Shown: positions 48,122 through 57,992 of the stretch, piece after piece
Numbering within the stretch: position 1 is the first letter of the stretch
Layout: each line of letters starts with the position of its first letter
NCBI RefSeq assembly: GCF_024506395.1
Contig: NZ_JANIBO010000003.1
Location: forward strand, 1 to 64,000
Length of the DNA: 64,000 bases
Reading direction: 5' to 3'
Origin: Cetobacterium sp. NK01
GTDB lineage: Bacteria; Fusobacteriota; Fusobacteriia; Fusobacteriales; Fusobacteriaceae
The notes under the pieces: model-generated
Database searches by the model: none
What the model saw: the letters and a program-made list of their open reading frames with translations, nothing else
What the model was told of the DNA's origin: nothing
Translations under genes and position numbers: made by a program

Positions 48122-48892
48122 TTAATAAAGTTTCTCTTCATAATACCCATACTTTTTTGATATTTCTAAGGCTGTTTCGATCATCATTTTACTTTGTTGC
48201 TCTACTATCTGAGGTGTAATTTTTGTAAATAAATTTGCCATACTAATAGCTCCTAAAACATTTTTATTCATATCATATATTGGAACTGCTATACAATAAA
48301 CATTATCTTCTCCTTCTTGATTATCTATTGAATATCCCCTTTCTCGTATTCTTTTCAAATCATTTAATAGAACTTCTTTCGAGACTATTGTTTTTTCGGT
48401 TCTTGGATATAATTCTATTTCATTTAAATAATTTTCTATTTTTTCATTTGAATAAGTCGCTAATATAGCTTTTCCTAATCCCGTATAGTAAAGTCCATTC
48501 TGAGATCCCAACTGAGCAGTTGTTCTAATTCCTCCTTCATTAACTTCAAATTTTGAAAGATAAACAATTTTTTTATTATTTTCAACTGCAAAAAAAACTG
48601 TATTATTTGTTTTTTCTTTTAATTCTTTTAAAAATGGATCAACCACTTGATTTATTTCCAACTTACTTTGAAATAAATTTGAAATTTGAAATATTTTTAA
48701 GCCTAATTCATATGTTTTTTCTTTTTTATTTTTTATAGAAATATACCCCTTCTCTAAAAGTGGCATTAATATATCATGAGTACTACTTTTAGGAATCTCT
48801 AAATCTTTTGAAATTTCAGATACTGTCATATCCTTACTTGAATTACTTAACAATTCAAATATCTCTAAAACTCTTAAAACCGTTTTATTCAT
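48122..48892 (-). CDS. IclR-family regulator of the galactonate operon
   Basis: 256 residues from the ATG at 48892, chosen because GAGGAGAG lies just before it; an in-frame start at 48961 would place the operator in the coding region. The N-terminal winged helix (VLEIFELLSNSSKDMTVSEI, about 6-25) precedes the IclR effector domain. It is the first gene of the galactonate operon and a palindromic operator sits at 48908-48923. It probably represses the operon and itself until a sugar-acid ligand binds. It is similar in architecture to KdgR-type regulators. Confidence 0.93.
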   Translation of the reverse strand: MNKTVLRVLEIFELLSNSSKDMTVSEISKDLEIPKSSTHDILMPLLEKGYISIKNKKEKTYELGLKIFQISNLFQSKLEINQVVDPFLKELKEKTNNTVFFAVENNKKIVYLSKFEVNEGGIRTTAQLGSQNGLYYTGLGKAILATYSNEKIENYLNEIELYPRTEKTIVSKEVLLNDLKRIRERGYSIDNQEGEDNVYCIAVPIYDMNKNVLGAISMANLFTKITPQIVEQQSKMMIETALEISKKYGYYEEKLY

Positions 48893-48907
48893 TCTTCTCT
48901 CCTCACT

Positions 48908-48923
48908 GTTCGAAATGTCGAAC
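48908..48923 (-). promoter_or_regulatory. Palindromic operator of the IclR-type regulator
   Basis: A perfect dyad GTTCGA-AATG-TCGAAC, located between promoter and RBS of the IclR gene. It is the only such GC-rich dyad in the surrounding AT-rich DNA. IclR-family proteins bind short inverted repeats of this type, so autoregulation is likely. Confidence 0.75.
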
Positions 48924-48949
48924 GTCATACGCAATACCGAATTTGATAG

Positions 48950-48978
48950 TTTATACTTCATAAAGTTTTATTTGTCAA
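48950..48978 (-). promoter_or_regulatory. Promoter of the galactonate operon
   Basis: On -, TTGACA (48973-48978), 17-base spacer, TATAAA (48950-48955). The predicted start near 48943 lies just upstream of the dyad operator, fitting repression by road-block. It faces the divergent tpl operon. Confidence 0.85.
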
Positions 48979-49187
48979 CTTTTTTTTTGTTTTTTCTACA
49001 CTATAAAAAAACTAAGTAAAGAGTTTATAAAAAAATTTATATTTTTTAATTATTTATAAATTAAATATACTAATAAAAAATACTTAAATAAACCATAAAT
49101 AAACTTTTTTTCGGTTTATTTTTTTTTAAAATTTAAAAGAAAAAAAGAAAAAAATATTTTTAAAATTTATATTTAAAAGTGAACTTG
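48979..49187. other. Divergent intergenic region, AT-rich, with competing hairpins
   Basis: No gene. AAATAAACC (49086-49094) and AAATAAAC (49097-49104) can each pair with the single arm GGTTTATTT (49113-49121), which is followed by a T run. This could be a terminator or alternative folds in a leader if a promoter exists further left. Confidence 0.4.
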
Positions 49188-49217
49188 TTGACAAAATATT
49201 AATAGATGAGGTATATA
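49188..49217 (+). promoter_or_regulatory. Promoter of the tyrosine phenol-lyase operon
   Basis: TTGACA at 49188-49193 and TATATA at 49212-49217 (18-base spacer), followed by AGGAGGAATTATTATG at the tpl start. No TyrR-like box was recognised. Confidence 0.7.
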
Positions 49218-49230
49218 ACACTAATAGTAA

Positions 49231-50640
<1,410 letters not shown>

Positions 50641-50670
50641 GAAATTATTGGTTTTATAAGGAGATTAAAT

Positions 50671-51813
50671 ATGGAAAATATCTATGATTTAATAATTGTT
50701 GGTGCAGGCCCAGCTGGACTAGCTGCAGGAGTCTATGGAGCTAGAGCTAAAATGAAAACTTTAATTTTAGAAAAAGGAACCATAGGTGGAATGGCTGCAA
50801 AAACTACTGAGATAGTTAATTATCCTGGAATACCTAAAACTTCTGGAGAAAAACTAGGTGAAGTTATGTCTAAACATGCGGAAAAATTAGGTGCTACAAT
50901 TGTAAGAGATAGTATACGAACGGTAGAATTAAATGGCGAAATAAAAATTTTAAAAAGTAGAAGAAAAGAATACAAAGCTAGAAGTGTGATTTTTGCAACA
51001 GGAACTAGACCTAGAGTTTTAGGAATTCCTGGAGAAGTAGATTTTAAAGGTAGTGGTGTGGCTTATTGTGCTACTTGTGATGCTGAATTTTTCTCAAATC
51101 AAGAGGTTATTGTTGTTGGAAGTGGAGATCAAGCTATTGAAGAGGGAATGTTTATATCCAAATATGCTTCAAAAGTAAAAGTTATAGTTCTTCACGATGA
51201 AGGAGTATTAGATTGTAATAGATTAAGTGCAGAAGAAGCTTTTAAAAATCCTAAAATAGAGTTTATTTGGAATTCCACTCTTGATGAAATCATAGGAGAT
51301 GAATCTGTAGAAAGAGTAAAAGTTAAAAATTTAAAAACAGGAAATATAACGGATATTCCTTGTAAAGGTGTATTTTTCTTTGTTGGAATGATTCCTAACA
51401 CTGAATTTTTAGAAGAAACAGAATTAAAACTTGATAAGAGAGGTCATATTGAATGTGATAGTTTATTAAATTCATCAATCTCTGGAGTTTTTGTAGCTGG
51501 AGATGTAAGAGAAAAATATTTAAAGCAAGTTATAACTGCTGCTGCCGATGGAGCTATAGCAGCTGTAGCAGCTGAAAAATATTTAGAGGAGATGAATATT
51601 TATATAAATAGAATTAAAGATAAAAATGTAGCCATTGGATTTTGGAACTCTTTAGATAGCGATGGGCTAAAATATCTTTCTGAAAAAGAAAAAGAGTTGA
51701 GAGAAAATGATGTAGATGATTTTATATATGTTGATATTAGAAAAAATAAACACTTAGCTAAATTTTTTAACAAAGAAAATATAGATAGTCCAGAGTTAGT
51801 AATAAACAAATAA
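50671..51813 (+). CDS. Thioredoxin-reductase-like flavoprotein with a cysteine-less Trx-like tail
   Basis: 380 residues, RBS AAGGAGA. The TrxR part (1-300) has the FAD motif GAGPAGLAAG (11-20), redox-active CATC (C133-C136), NADPH motif GSGDQA and the GVFVAGDVR end. The C-terminal ~75 residues resemble a thioredoxin fold (VAIGFWNSLDSDGLKYL, later VDIRKNKHLAKFF) in which the WCGPC active site is replaced by WNSLDSDG with no cysteines. The tail probably serves as a docking or dead Trx domain. It lies directly before the AssT-Trx fusion, so it most likely reduces that fusion's CKNC centre. Family-wide precedent is not known to me. Confidence 0.85.
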   Translation: MENIYDLIIVGAGPAGLAAGVYGARAKMKTLILEKGTIGGMAAKTTEIVNYPGIPKTSGEKLGEVMSKHAEKLGATIVRDSIRTVELNGEIKILKSRRKEYKARSVIFATGTRPRVLGIPGEVDFKGSGVAYCATCDAEFFSNQEVIVVGSGDQAIEEGMFISKYASKVKVIVLHDEGVLDCNRLSAEEAFKNPKIEFIWNSTLDEIIGDESVERVKVKNLKTGNITDIPCKGVFFFVGMIPNTEFLEETELKLDKRGHIECDSLLNSSISGVFVAGDVREKYLKQVITAAADGAIAAVAAEKYLEEMNIYINRIKDKNVAIGFWNSLDSDGLKYLSEKEKELRENDVDDFIYVDIRKNKHLAKFFNKENIDSPELVINK

Positions 51814-51841
51814 AATAAATATAAAATGGGGAGGTTACAAA

Positions 51842-53644
51842 ATGGGTCATCCAACGATTTATCCAACAGGAGCAACGATTTATAATCCAGAAAAAGCATG
51901 GAGTGGGTATACACTTTTTCCTTTAAAAGGACAAGGGGTAATGCTAATAGATATGAATGGAGGAGAGATTAGACTTTGGGAAAATTTAAAAGGTTTTCCT
52001 GCAAAGATGTTTCCAGGAGGATATGTTTTAGGTAGTAAAAGAGAGAGAAGTTCAAAATTTGGAATGCAAGATTATGAGGATGTTGTGCAACTAGACTGGG
52101 ATGGAAACGAAGTTTGGAGATTTGATAGATATGAGTATATCGAAGACGAAGGAATAGAACCAAAATGGATGGCTAGACAACATCACGATTTTCAAAGAGA
52201 GGGTAATCCAGTTGGATACTATGCACCTGGTATGGAACCAAAAGTTCACGGTGGAAAAACTTTAATACTTGGACACAAAACAGTAAGAAACTTAAAAATA
52301 TCAGATAAATTATTATTAGATGATGTTATTTATGAAGTTGATGAGGATGGAAAAATAATTTGGGAATGGATTTGTAATGAACATTTTGATGAATTCGGAT
52401 TTTCAGAAGAAGCTAAAAATGTTTTATTTAGAAATCCAAATTTAAGAAGTGTTGAGCCAGAAAAAGTTGGGGACTGGATGCACATAAACTCAATGTCAGC
52501 TTTAGGTCCTAACAAGTGGTACGATGCTGGTGACGAAAGATTCCATCCAGATAATATAATTTGGGATGGAAGAGAAACAAATATAATTGCTATTATCAGT
52601 AAAGAAACTGGAAAAGTGGTATGGAAAATCGGTCCATATTATAATACTCCAGAGTTTAAGCATTTAGGATGTATCATTGGACAACATCACGCTCATATGA
52701 TTCCAAGAGGATTACCTGGAGAAGGAAACGTTCTTGTATTTGATAACGGTGGATGGGCAGGATATGGTGCACCAAATCCTGAATCTAAATATGGAGAGAA
52801 AAACGCAAGAAGGGACTATTCTAGAATATTAGAAATAGACCCAGTTACATTGGAAATTGTATGGCAATATACACCAAAAGAAGCTGGATTTGTAATGCCA
52901 TTAGATGCTTCAAGATTCTATAGCCCATTTATAAGTGGAGCTCAAAGATTAGCAAATGGAAATACTTTAATAACAGAGGGATCTAATGGAAGACTAATCG
53001 AAGTAACTCCAAGCTATGAAATTGTATGGGAATATATAAATCCATATTGGGATAAAGAGATTATGAACATGAATATGATTTTTAGAGCTTATAGAGTTCC
53101 TTATGAGTGGGTACCTCAATTGGAAAAACCTGAGGAAACTCCAATTAAAAAAGTAGATGTTTCTACATTTAGAGTTCCTGGATCAAAACCTTTGGGTGGG
53201 GCAACGAGAATATTTGTTGAAGGTGTTTCTCCTTGGGAAAAATCAAATGCTTTAAATGCATGTGTAGCTGCTGGAGATGAAACAGAAGAAAAACCTAAAT
53301 TATTTAAAATAAACTCTACATTATTTGCACATTTAAATGAAAAAAATCTTAAAGACGAAATTTCTAAAGTTGAAGATATAGGAATAATATTTGTTGGAGC
53401 TGAAAGATGTAAAAACTGTATGGCTCTTCAACCTATATTAGAAGAGTTAGTTCCAATTTATAAAGAGGAAGCTAATATGGTCGCATTCCATTTAGATGCT
53501 GATAAAAATAAAGAGTTTATGAGCAAGCATAGTTTAAAGTCAATTCCAGTTTTATTATTAGTAAAAGATAATGAGATTGTTGACAAACTTTCAGGATTTA
53601 ATCCAATTGATGAAGTTGAAGAGTTTATAGAGAAAAATCTATAG
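51842..53644 (+). CDS. Arylsulfotransferase (AssT)-like protein fused to a C-terminal thioredoxin domain
   Basis: 600 residues, RBS GGGGAGG. Residues 1-440 match the arylsulfate sulfotransferase family (PF05935) beta-propeller: HHDFQREGN, GDWMHINSMSALG, GQHHAHMIPRG, LVFDNGGWAGYG and GAQRLANGNTLITEG. Classical AssT is periplasmic and transfers sulfate between phenols through a sulfo-histidine. This one has no signal peptide, so it is likely cytosolic. Residues about 500-600 form a thioredoxin domain with C523-K-N-C526 and cis-Pro SIPVL. In uropathogenic E. coli AssT depends on a dedicated DsbL/DsbI pair; here the redox partner is fused and its reductase is next door. Its position after tpl suggests phenol as acceptor. 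The exact sulfo-donor is unknown. Confidence 0.85.
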   Translation: MGHPTIYPTGATIYNPEKAWSGYTLFPLKGQGVMLIDMNGGEIRLWENLKGFPAKMFPGGYVLGSKRERSSKFGMQDYEDVVQLDWDGNEVWRFDRYEYIEDEGIEPKWMARQHHDFQREGNPVGYYAPGMEPKVHGGKTLILGHKTVRNLKISDKLLLDDVIYEVDEDGKIIWEWICNEHFDEFGFSEEAKNVLFRNPNLRSVEPEKVGDWMHINSMSALGPNKWYDAGDERFHPDNIIWDGRETNIIAIISKETGKVVWKIGPYYNTPEFKHLGCIIGQHHAHMIPRGLPGEGNVLVFDNGGWAGYGAPNPESKYGEKNARRDYSRILEIDPVTLEIVWQYTPKEAGFVMPLDASRFYSPFISGAQRLANGNTLITEGSNGRLIEVTPSYEIVWEYINPYWDKEIMNMNMIFRAYRVPYEWVPQLEKPEETPIKKVDVSTFRVPGSKPLGGATRIFVEGVSPWEKSNALNACVAAGDETEEKPKLFKINSTLFAHLNEKNLKDEISKVEDIGIIFVGAERCKNCMALQPILEELVPIYKEEANMVAFHLDADKNKEFMSKHSLKSIPVLLLVKDNEIVDKLSGFNPIDEVEEFIEKNL

Positions 53645-53656
53645 GAGGATTAAAAA

Positions 53657-55090
53657 ATGAAAGAAATGGAGAGTGAAAGAGCCTTAAAAGGCTCTTTCTA
53701 TACAATAAATAGTGATTTTTATAAATGGATTGGAACATTTATAATCTTAATTATGATTTGGGCAATATCTCAAAGATATAATTTAGATTATAAAACGTCA
53801 TCATTTTTTACAATTACCATATTTGCTGTTTTACTTTGGTGTTTTTCATTAATTCCAGACGCTATAACAGGTTTGTTACTTCCAACTTTATATGTTGTTT
53901 TTAAAGTGGCCTCACCGAATACGGCTTTTAAACCTTGGACTTCAACAATTCCTTGGCTGGTTTTAGCAGCTATGTTAATGTCAACAATGCTTAATGAAAC
54001 TGGTGTGGCTAGAAGAATAGCTATTTGGAGTATTGCAAAATTTGGAAAAACATTTGCAACTATCCTTTTAGGGATAACCTTAGCAGGAATAATTATAACT
54101 CCATTTATTCCATCGGTTATTGCTAAAATAGTAATTTTTAATATTATAACAATGGGGCTGATTGAAACTTTAGGTTATAAACCTAAAAGTTTAGAAGCAA
54201 CTCTTATAACTATAGCAGGGTTTTTTGTTATCTCAACTTTCAGATTGGGATTTGCAACAGGAGATTCTGGAATTATAATTGGACTGAACTATGCTCAACA
54301 AGTAACAGGACAAACTCTAACTTGGATGCAGTATTTAATTCATAATCTACCATATATATTTTTTTATACTTTTGGCTCGTTAGGTGTTTTAATTTTATTC
54401 ACAAAAAATACAGAACCACTAACAAAAGAAAAAATAGAGCTACTAAAGAAAAAATATTTAGATTTAGGTAAAATAAAAGATAAAGAGAAAAAAGCTTTTA
54501 TAGTTATGGGAGTTGCACTTCTATTTATGTCTACAGAAAGTATTCATAAAATCAACTCTGCTTGGATTTTAGTTATTTTAGCAAGTTTCTTTTTTGTTCC
54601 AAAAATAAATTTATTAAATAATGAAAGTTTAAAAAAAGTAAACTTATTGCCACTTCTATTTATTGTAGGTGCCATGAGTATTGGGAGCGTTGCAGCAGAG
54701 ACTCAGGCTATAAATATAATAAAAAATTTTCTACAACCATTTTTTAAGGGAAATGCCTTTTCAATAATAACAGTATCATATATTTCTGGTATCTTATTAA
54801 ATTTTTTACTTACACCTCTAGCAGCTATGTCATCTTTCACAATGCCTTTAATACAACTTGGACTTGAAAATAATATAAATCCCTATGTAATGACATATAT
54901 TTTTCAAGTTTCTTTAGATCAATATCTATTACCATATGAATTTGCAGGATTATTATTAGTTTACACTTCAGGATACGTATCTTTAAGTACTTTAGTAAAG
55001 ATTCTTATAGTGCGTATGTTTTTAGGGTTAGTTATTTTATTAGGAATAGCTTATCCTTGGTGGAATATTTTAGGAATAATTTCAATTTAA
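53657..55090 (+). CDS. DASS/SLC13-type anion permease
   Basis: 477 residues, about 12 membrane segments, RBS AGGAGG. It has the SLC13/CitT-style N-terminal hydrophobic block and an SSFTMPLIQLGLE-type turn near 390, resembling DASS sodium-anion symporters. These carry dicarboxylates or sulfate. In the tpl operon it may export an aryl sulfate or import sulfate or an aromatic anion; that is inference. A perfect hairpin (53675-53698) lies within its first codons. Confidence 0.8.
   Translation: MKEMESERALKGSFYTINSDFYKWIGTFIILIMIWAISQRYNLDYKTSSFFTITIFAVLLWCFSLIPDAITGLLLPTLYVVFKVASPNTAFKPWTSTIPWLVLAAMLMSTMLNETGVARRIAIWSIAKFGKTFATILLGITLAGIIITPFIPSVIAKIVIFNIITMGLIETLGYKPKSLEATLITIAGFFVISTFRLGFATGDSGIIIGLNYAQQVTGQTLTWMQYLIHNLPYIFFYTFGSLGVLILFTKNTEPLTKEKIELLKKKYLDLGKIKDKEKKAFIVMGVALLFMSTESIHKINSAWILVILASFFFVPKINLLNNESLKKVNLLPLLFIVGAMSIGSVAAETQAINIIKNFLQPFFKGNAFSIITVSYISGILLNFLLTPLAAMSSFTMPLIQLGLENNINPYVMTYIFQVSLDQYLLPYEFAGLLLVYTSGYVSLSTLVKILIVRMFLGLVILLGIAYPWWNILGIISI
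53675..53698 (+). terminator. Hairpin inside the first codons of the DASS gene
   Basis: A perfect 9-bp stem GAAAGAGCC/GGCTCTTTC with loop TTAAAA, 18 bases after the ATG. The short following T content (TATA) makes it a partial terminator at most, possibly reducing transporter expression relative to assT. Confidence 0.5.
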
Positions 55091-55103
55091 AAAAGGAGGC
55101 TTT

Positions 55104-56543
55104 ATGAATAATAAAAAAGAAATCCCTTTATATATAGCATTATTGCCTATATTTTTTCTTCTTATGATAATATCTTATGCAGTTATAATAGCTAAATTAC
55201 CTGTCCATTTTCCTGTTTTTGCTTCAGCAATGTTTGCAGCTTTAGTAGCAAAAATTTTATTAAAATGTAATTGGAAAGATTTAGAGAGTGGAATTTCAGA
55301 TACTTTAAAAATGGTTGTAATCCCAATCATGATACTACTAGTTATTGGAATGTCCATAGGAACATGGATACTATCTGGAGTTGTACCTACAATGATATAC
55401 TATGGTCTTAAAATGATAACGCCAGATATATTTTTGCCAGTAGCTTTAATTAGTTCATCATTAATATCAATTTCAACTGGTAGCTCTTGGACAACAATGT
55501 CAACAATAGGAATTGCCTTAATTGGAATGGGAGAAGGACTAGGAATTCCGCGAGAAGTTATAGTAGGAGCTGTACTTTCTGGAGCATATTTTGGTGATAA
55601 GATGTCACCACTCTCAGATACAACAAACTTAGCTCCGCTTATGGCTGGAGCAAAATTATTTGATCATATAAAACACATGCTTTATACAACTGTACCAGCA
55701 TATATTTTAGCTCTTATAGGTTTTATTATTTTAGGAAATAAGTATTCTAATGCAATAATTGATGATATTGGAGTAGATTTAATGTTAACGACTTTAAATC
55801 AAAATTTTACAATAACTCCTTGGCTAATTTTAATTCCAATTTTAACAATAGGATTAGTTATGAAAAAAGTTCCAGCTTTACCTGGATTATTTTCTGGTGC
55901 TTTATTAGGTGGAGTTGCAGCAATGATAATTCAAAAGAAAACTTTAATAGATATTATGAGAGTTTTGCAGTTTGGATATAAAAGTAATACTGGAGTTAAA
56001 GCTATCGATAGTTTACTAACTCGTGGTGGAATGTCTTCAATGCTAATGACAATATCTTTGATTATTTCAGCTCTAGCTTTTGCAGGAATAATGGAAAAAT
56101 CTGGAATGTTAGATAAATTAGCAACAACAATATCCAAAGTGGCTAATACTAAGAATAAAATTGTAGTAGCTTCTGTGATTACTCCAATTTTAACTAATTT
56201 ATGTGCTGGTGGACAATATATGTCAATTGTAATAACTGGTAGAATGTTTAGAAAAAATTATGAGAAATTAAATTTAGCTCCAAAGAATTTATCAAGAGCT
56301 TTAGAAGATGGAGGAACAATAACATCACCTTTAGTTCCATGGACTGTTTGTGGAGCTTTTGTAGCAAGCACTTTTGGAGTTCCAACATATATTTATGCAC
56401 CATTCTGTTTATTTAATTTAATTTGTCCTGTTATTTCAATATTTTATGGAATTTTTGGAATAACAATAGAAGAAAATAATAAATCTGTGAATGCAATACT
56501 AGAAAACGATGAGATAGAAGAACTTGCTTCTGAAAATAATTGA
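55104..56543 (+). CDS. nhaC: NhaC-family Na+/H+ antiporter-type carrier
   Basis: 479 residues, 11-12 membrane segments, RBS AAGGAGG. Conserved NhaC blocks: STGSSWTTMSTIGIALIGMG, GAYFGDKMSPLSDTTNL and LCAGGQYMSIV. Family members exchange Na+/H+ or malate-lactate. NhaC-like carriers are common next to amino acid lyase genes, so tyrosine uptake or charge balance for TPL products is plausible. It is the last gene before a long terminator. Confidence 0.85.
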   Translation: MNNKKEIPLYIALLPIFFLLMIISYAVIIAKLPVHFPVFASAMFAALVAKILLKCNWKDLESGISDTLKMVVIPIMILLVIGMSIGTWILSGVVPTMIYYGLKMITPDIFLPVALISSSLISISTGSSWTTMSTIGIALIGMGEGLGIPREVIVGAVLSGAYFGDKMSPLSDTTNLAPLMAGAKLFDHIKHMLYTTVPAYILALIGFIILGNKYSNAIIDDIGVDLMLTTLNQNFTITPWLILIPILTIGLVMKKVPALPGLFSGALLGGVAAMIIQKKTLIDIMRVLQFGYKSNTGVKAIDSLLTRGGMSSMLMTISLIISALAFAGIMEKSGMLDKLATTISKVANTKNKIVVASVITPILTNLCAGGQYMSIVITGRMFRKNYEKLNLAPKNLSRALEDGGTITSPLVPWTVCGAFVASTFGVPTYIYAPFCLFNLICPVISIFYGIFGITIEENNKSVNAILENDEIEELASENN

Positions 56544-56675
56544 TGCTAGTAATGAACTTCTAATAAATAGTGTGGCTTCGCGAGAAGTATCTGTCTAATG
56601 TCAGATATGTAATCATACTAAATGAATAGTTACTATCGTGTTATATTTTTTTAATAGGCTAGTAGGTTTTGATGT
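56544..56675. other. Gene-free stretch with unusual local GC
   Basis: No coding frame. A short GC-richer piece (GGCTTCGCGAGAAG, ~56574-56587) with arms ACTTCT/AGAAGT may fold. It could be decayed sequence or part of the operon 3' end. Confidence 0.3.
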
Positions 56676-56736
56676 GCTTCCTTCATAATAGATAGATTTA
56701 TATTATTTCATCTATCTATTATGAAGGAAGCTTTTT
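56676..56736 (+). terminator. Terminator with a 22-bp perfect stem
   Basis: Left arm 56676-56697 (GCTTCCTTCATAATAGATAG then AT), loop of 12, right arm 56710-56731, then T5. The stem is unusually long and perfect; it ends the tpl operon and may also block convergent transcripts from lrgB. Confidence 0.9.
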
Positions 56737-56946
56737 ATATAGGTAAAAAATCAAGATGTTAAAACTAATATGTTAAAATAATAAGATATACTGGGATCGA
56801 TAGTCAAATTTTTCAGAAATCTGAAAGGTAAAAATTATTATTAAAGTAAATTTCTAAAATACAAAAATATTACAAAAAATTAAATAGCTTAAGCTATTTA
56901 AAATATAAAGCTTAAGCTATAAAGAAAGTTCTTTTCATTTTAAATT
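56732..56946. other. AT-rich intergenic stretch at the convergent junction
   Basis: No gene or clear site besides an A/T-rich inverted repeat with TAGCTTAAGCTA (around 56885-56920) that could terminate lrgB on -. Confidence 0.4.
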
Positions 56947-57621
56947 TTAAATAAAATTAATTAAAATAGGTATTAAAAATACAGTTATAATCCCTGCAAT
57001 TCCAATAGCTAGTCCTGACATAGCTCCTTCTACTTCTCCAATTTCAATAGCTTTTGATGTCCCAACAGCATGACTTGCAGTTCCTATTGCAACTCCTTTT
57101 GCTATACTATTATCAATTTTACTCCATTTACATATAGTTGGACCTATAGCAGCTCCAACTATTCCTGTTGAAACAATTGCAACTATAGTCAAAGCTGTAT
57201 CTGCATTTAAAGCTTTAGTAATCTCTATCCCTATAGCTGTTGTTATAGATTTAGGAAGTATTGATATTAATACATCTTTTTCTAAATTTACAAGCTTAGA
57301 TAAGAAAATTACTGATAATATTGCTGAAGTTGATCCAACAGTTATTCCAAAGAGTATTGGTACAATATTTTTTTTCAAGGTTTCAATTTGGTTATACAAT
57401 GGAACTGCTAAAACTACTGTAGCTGGAGCTAGAAAAAATGTAATAATCTCAGTTCCTTTATTGTATTCATTCAATGGAATATCAAATATAACTAATATAG
57501 ATATAACAAAAATAATACCTAATAATAGAGGATTTAAAAGAGTTATTTTAGTTTTTCTATATATAAAAACTCCTATTTGATAAGCAACTAATGATATAAG
57601 GATACTAACAAGTGGACTCAT
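56947..57621 (-). CDS. lrgB: LrgB-family membrane protein
   Basis: 224 residues, 6-7 membrane segments; conserved motif PKSITTAIGIEI (about 124-135) and GTASHAVGTSKAIEIGEVEGA. LrgAB were first tied to autolysis but also act as pyruvate or glycolate carriers (B. subtilis PftAB, plant PLGG1). Next to lactate dehydrogenase/Etf genes a monocarboxylate transport role is the better reading. The frame overlaps the lrgA end by 17 bases. Confidence 0.9.
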   Translation of the reverse strand: MSPLVSILISLVAYQIGVFIYRKTKITLLNPLLLGIIFVISILVIFDIPLNEYNKGTEIITFFLAPATVVLAVPLYNQIETLKKNIVPILFGITVGSTSAILSVIFLSKLVNLEKDVLISILPKSITTAIGIEITKALNADTALTIVAIVSTGIVGAAIGPTICKWSKIDNSIAKGVAIGTASHAVGTSKAIEIGEVEGAMSGLAIGIAGIITVFLIPILINFI

Positions 57622-57973
57622 CTTTTTTAGCCTCCTCTTTTCTTTTTATAATAAATTGGACACTCCAACCAGTAACTACTAAAGTTATTATTGTAGTTAT
57701 GACAACTACAAAGAATAGTTTATGCCAATTATTTGCTAAAATATTAATTGATTTAAGTAATCCTACTCCTGGTGGCAAAAATAAAAAAGCTAAATTTGTT
57801 AGCATTAAATTCGTTGCATTCTTTATATTTTCAACTTTTAAAATTTTAAAGTTAAGTAAAATAAATAGCAAAAGTATTCCTATTACAGGGCCTGGAATGG
57901 GAATAGGTGTATACCTACTTATTATAGAACTTATATACGTTATCGCTAAAATAATAGCAAACTCTCCTATCAT
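57605..57973 (-). CDS. lrgA: LrgA-family membrane protein
   Basis: 122 residues, four membrane helices, with PIPGPVIGILLLFIL near the start and LFLPPGVGLL centrally, the signature of the CidA/LrgA family. It is the partner of LrgB in a hetero-complex. It follows the lactate dehydrogenase gene by 19 bases. No LytR/LytS regulator is present here. Confidence 0.9.
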   Translation of the reverse strand: MIGEFAIILAITYISSIISRYTPIPIPGPVIGILLLFILLNFKILKVENIKNATNLMLTNLAFLFLPPGVGLLKSINILANNWHKLFFVVVITTIITLVVTGWSVQFIIKRKEEAKKDESTC

Positions 57974-57992
57974 AAATCCTCCTGTTAAAAAA

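Noticed and set aside
50671-51813. Housekeeping thioredoxin reductase trxB
   Set aside because: The 75-residue Trx-like tail and location in the tpl operon indicate a dedicated paralogue.
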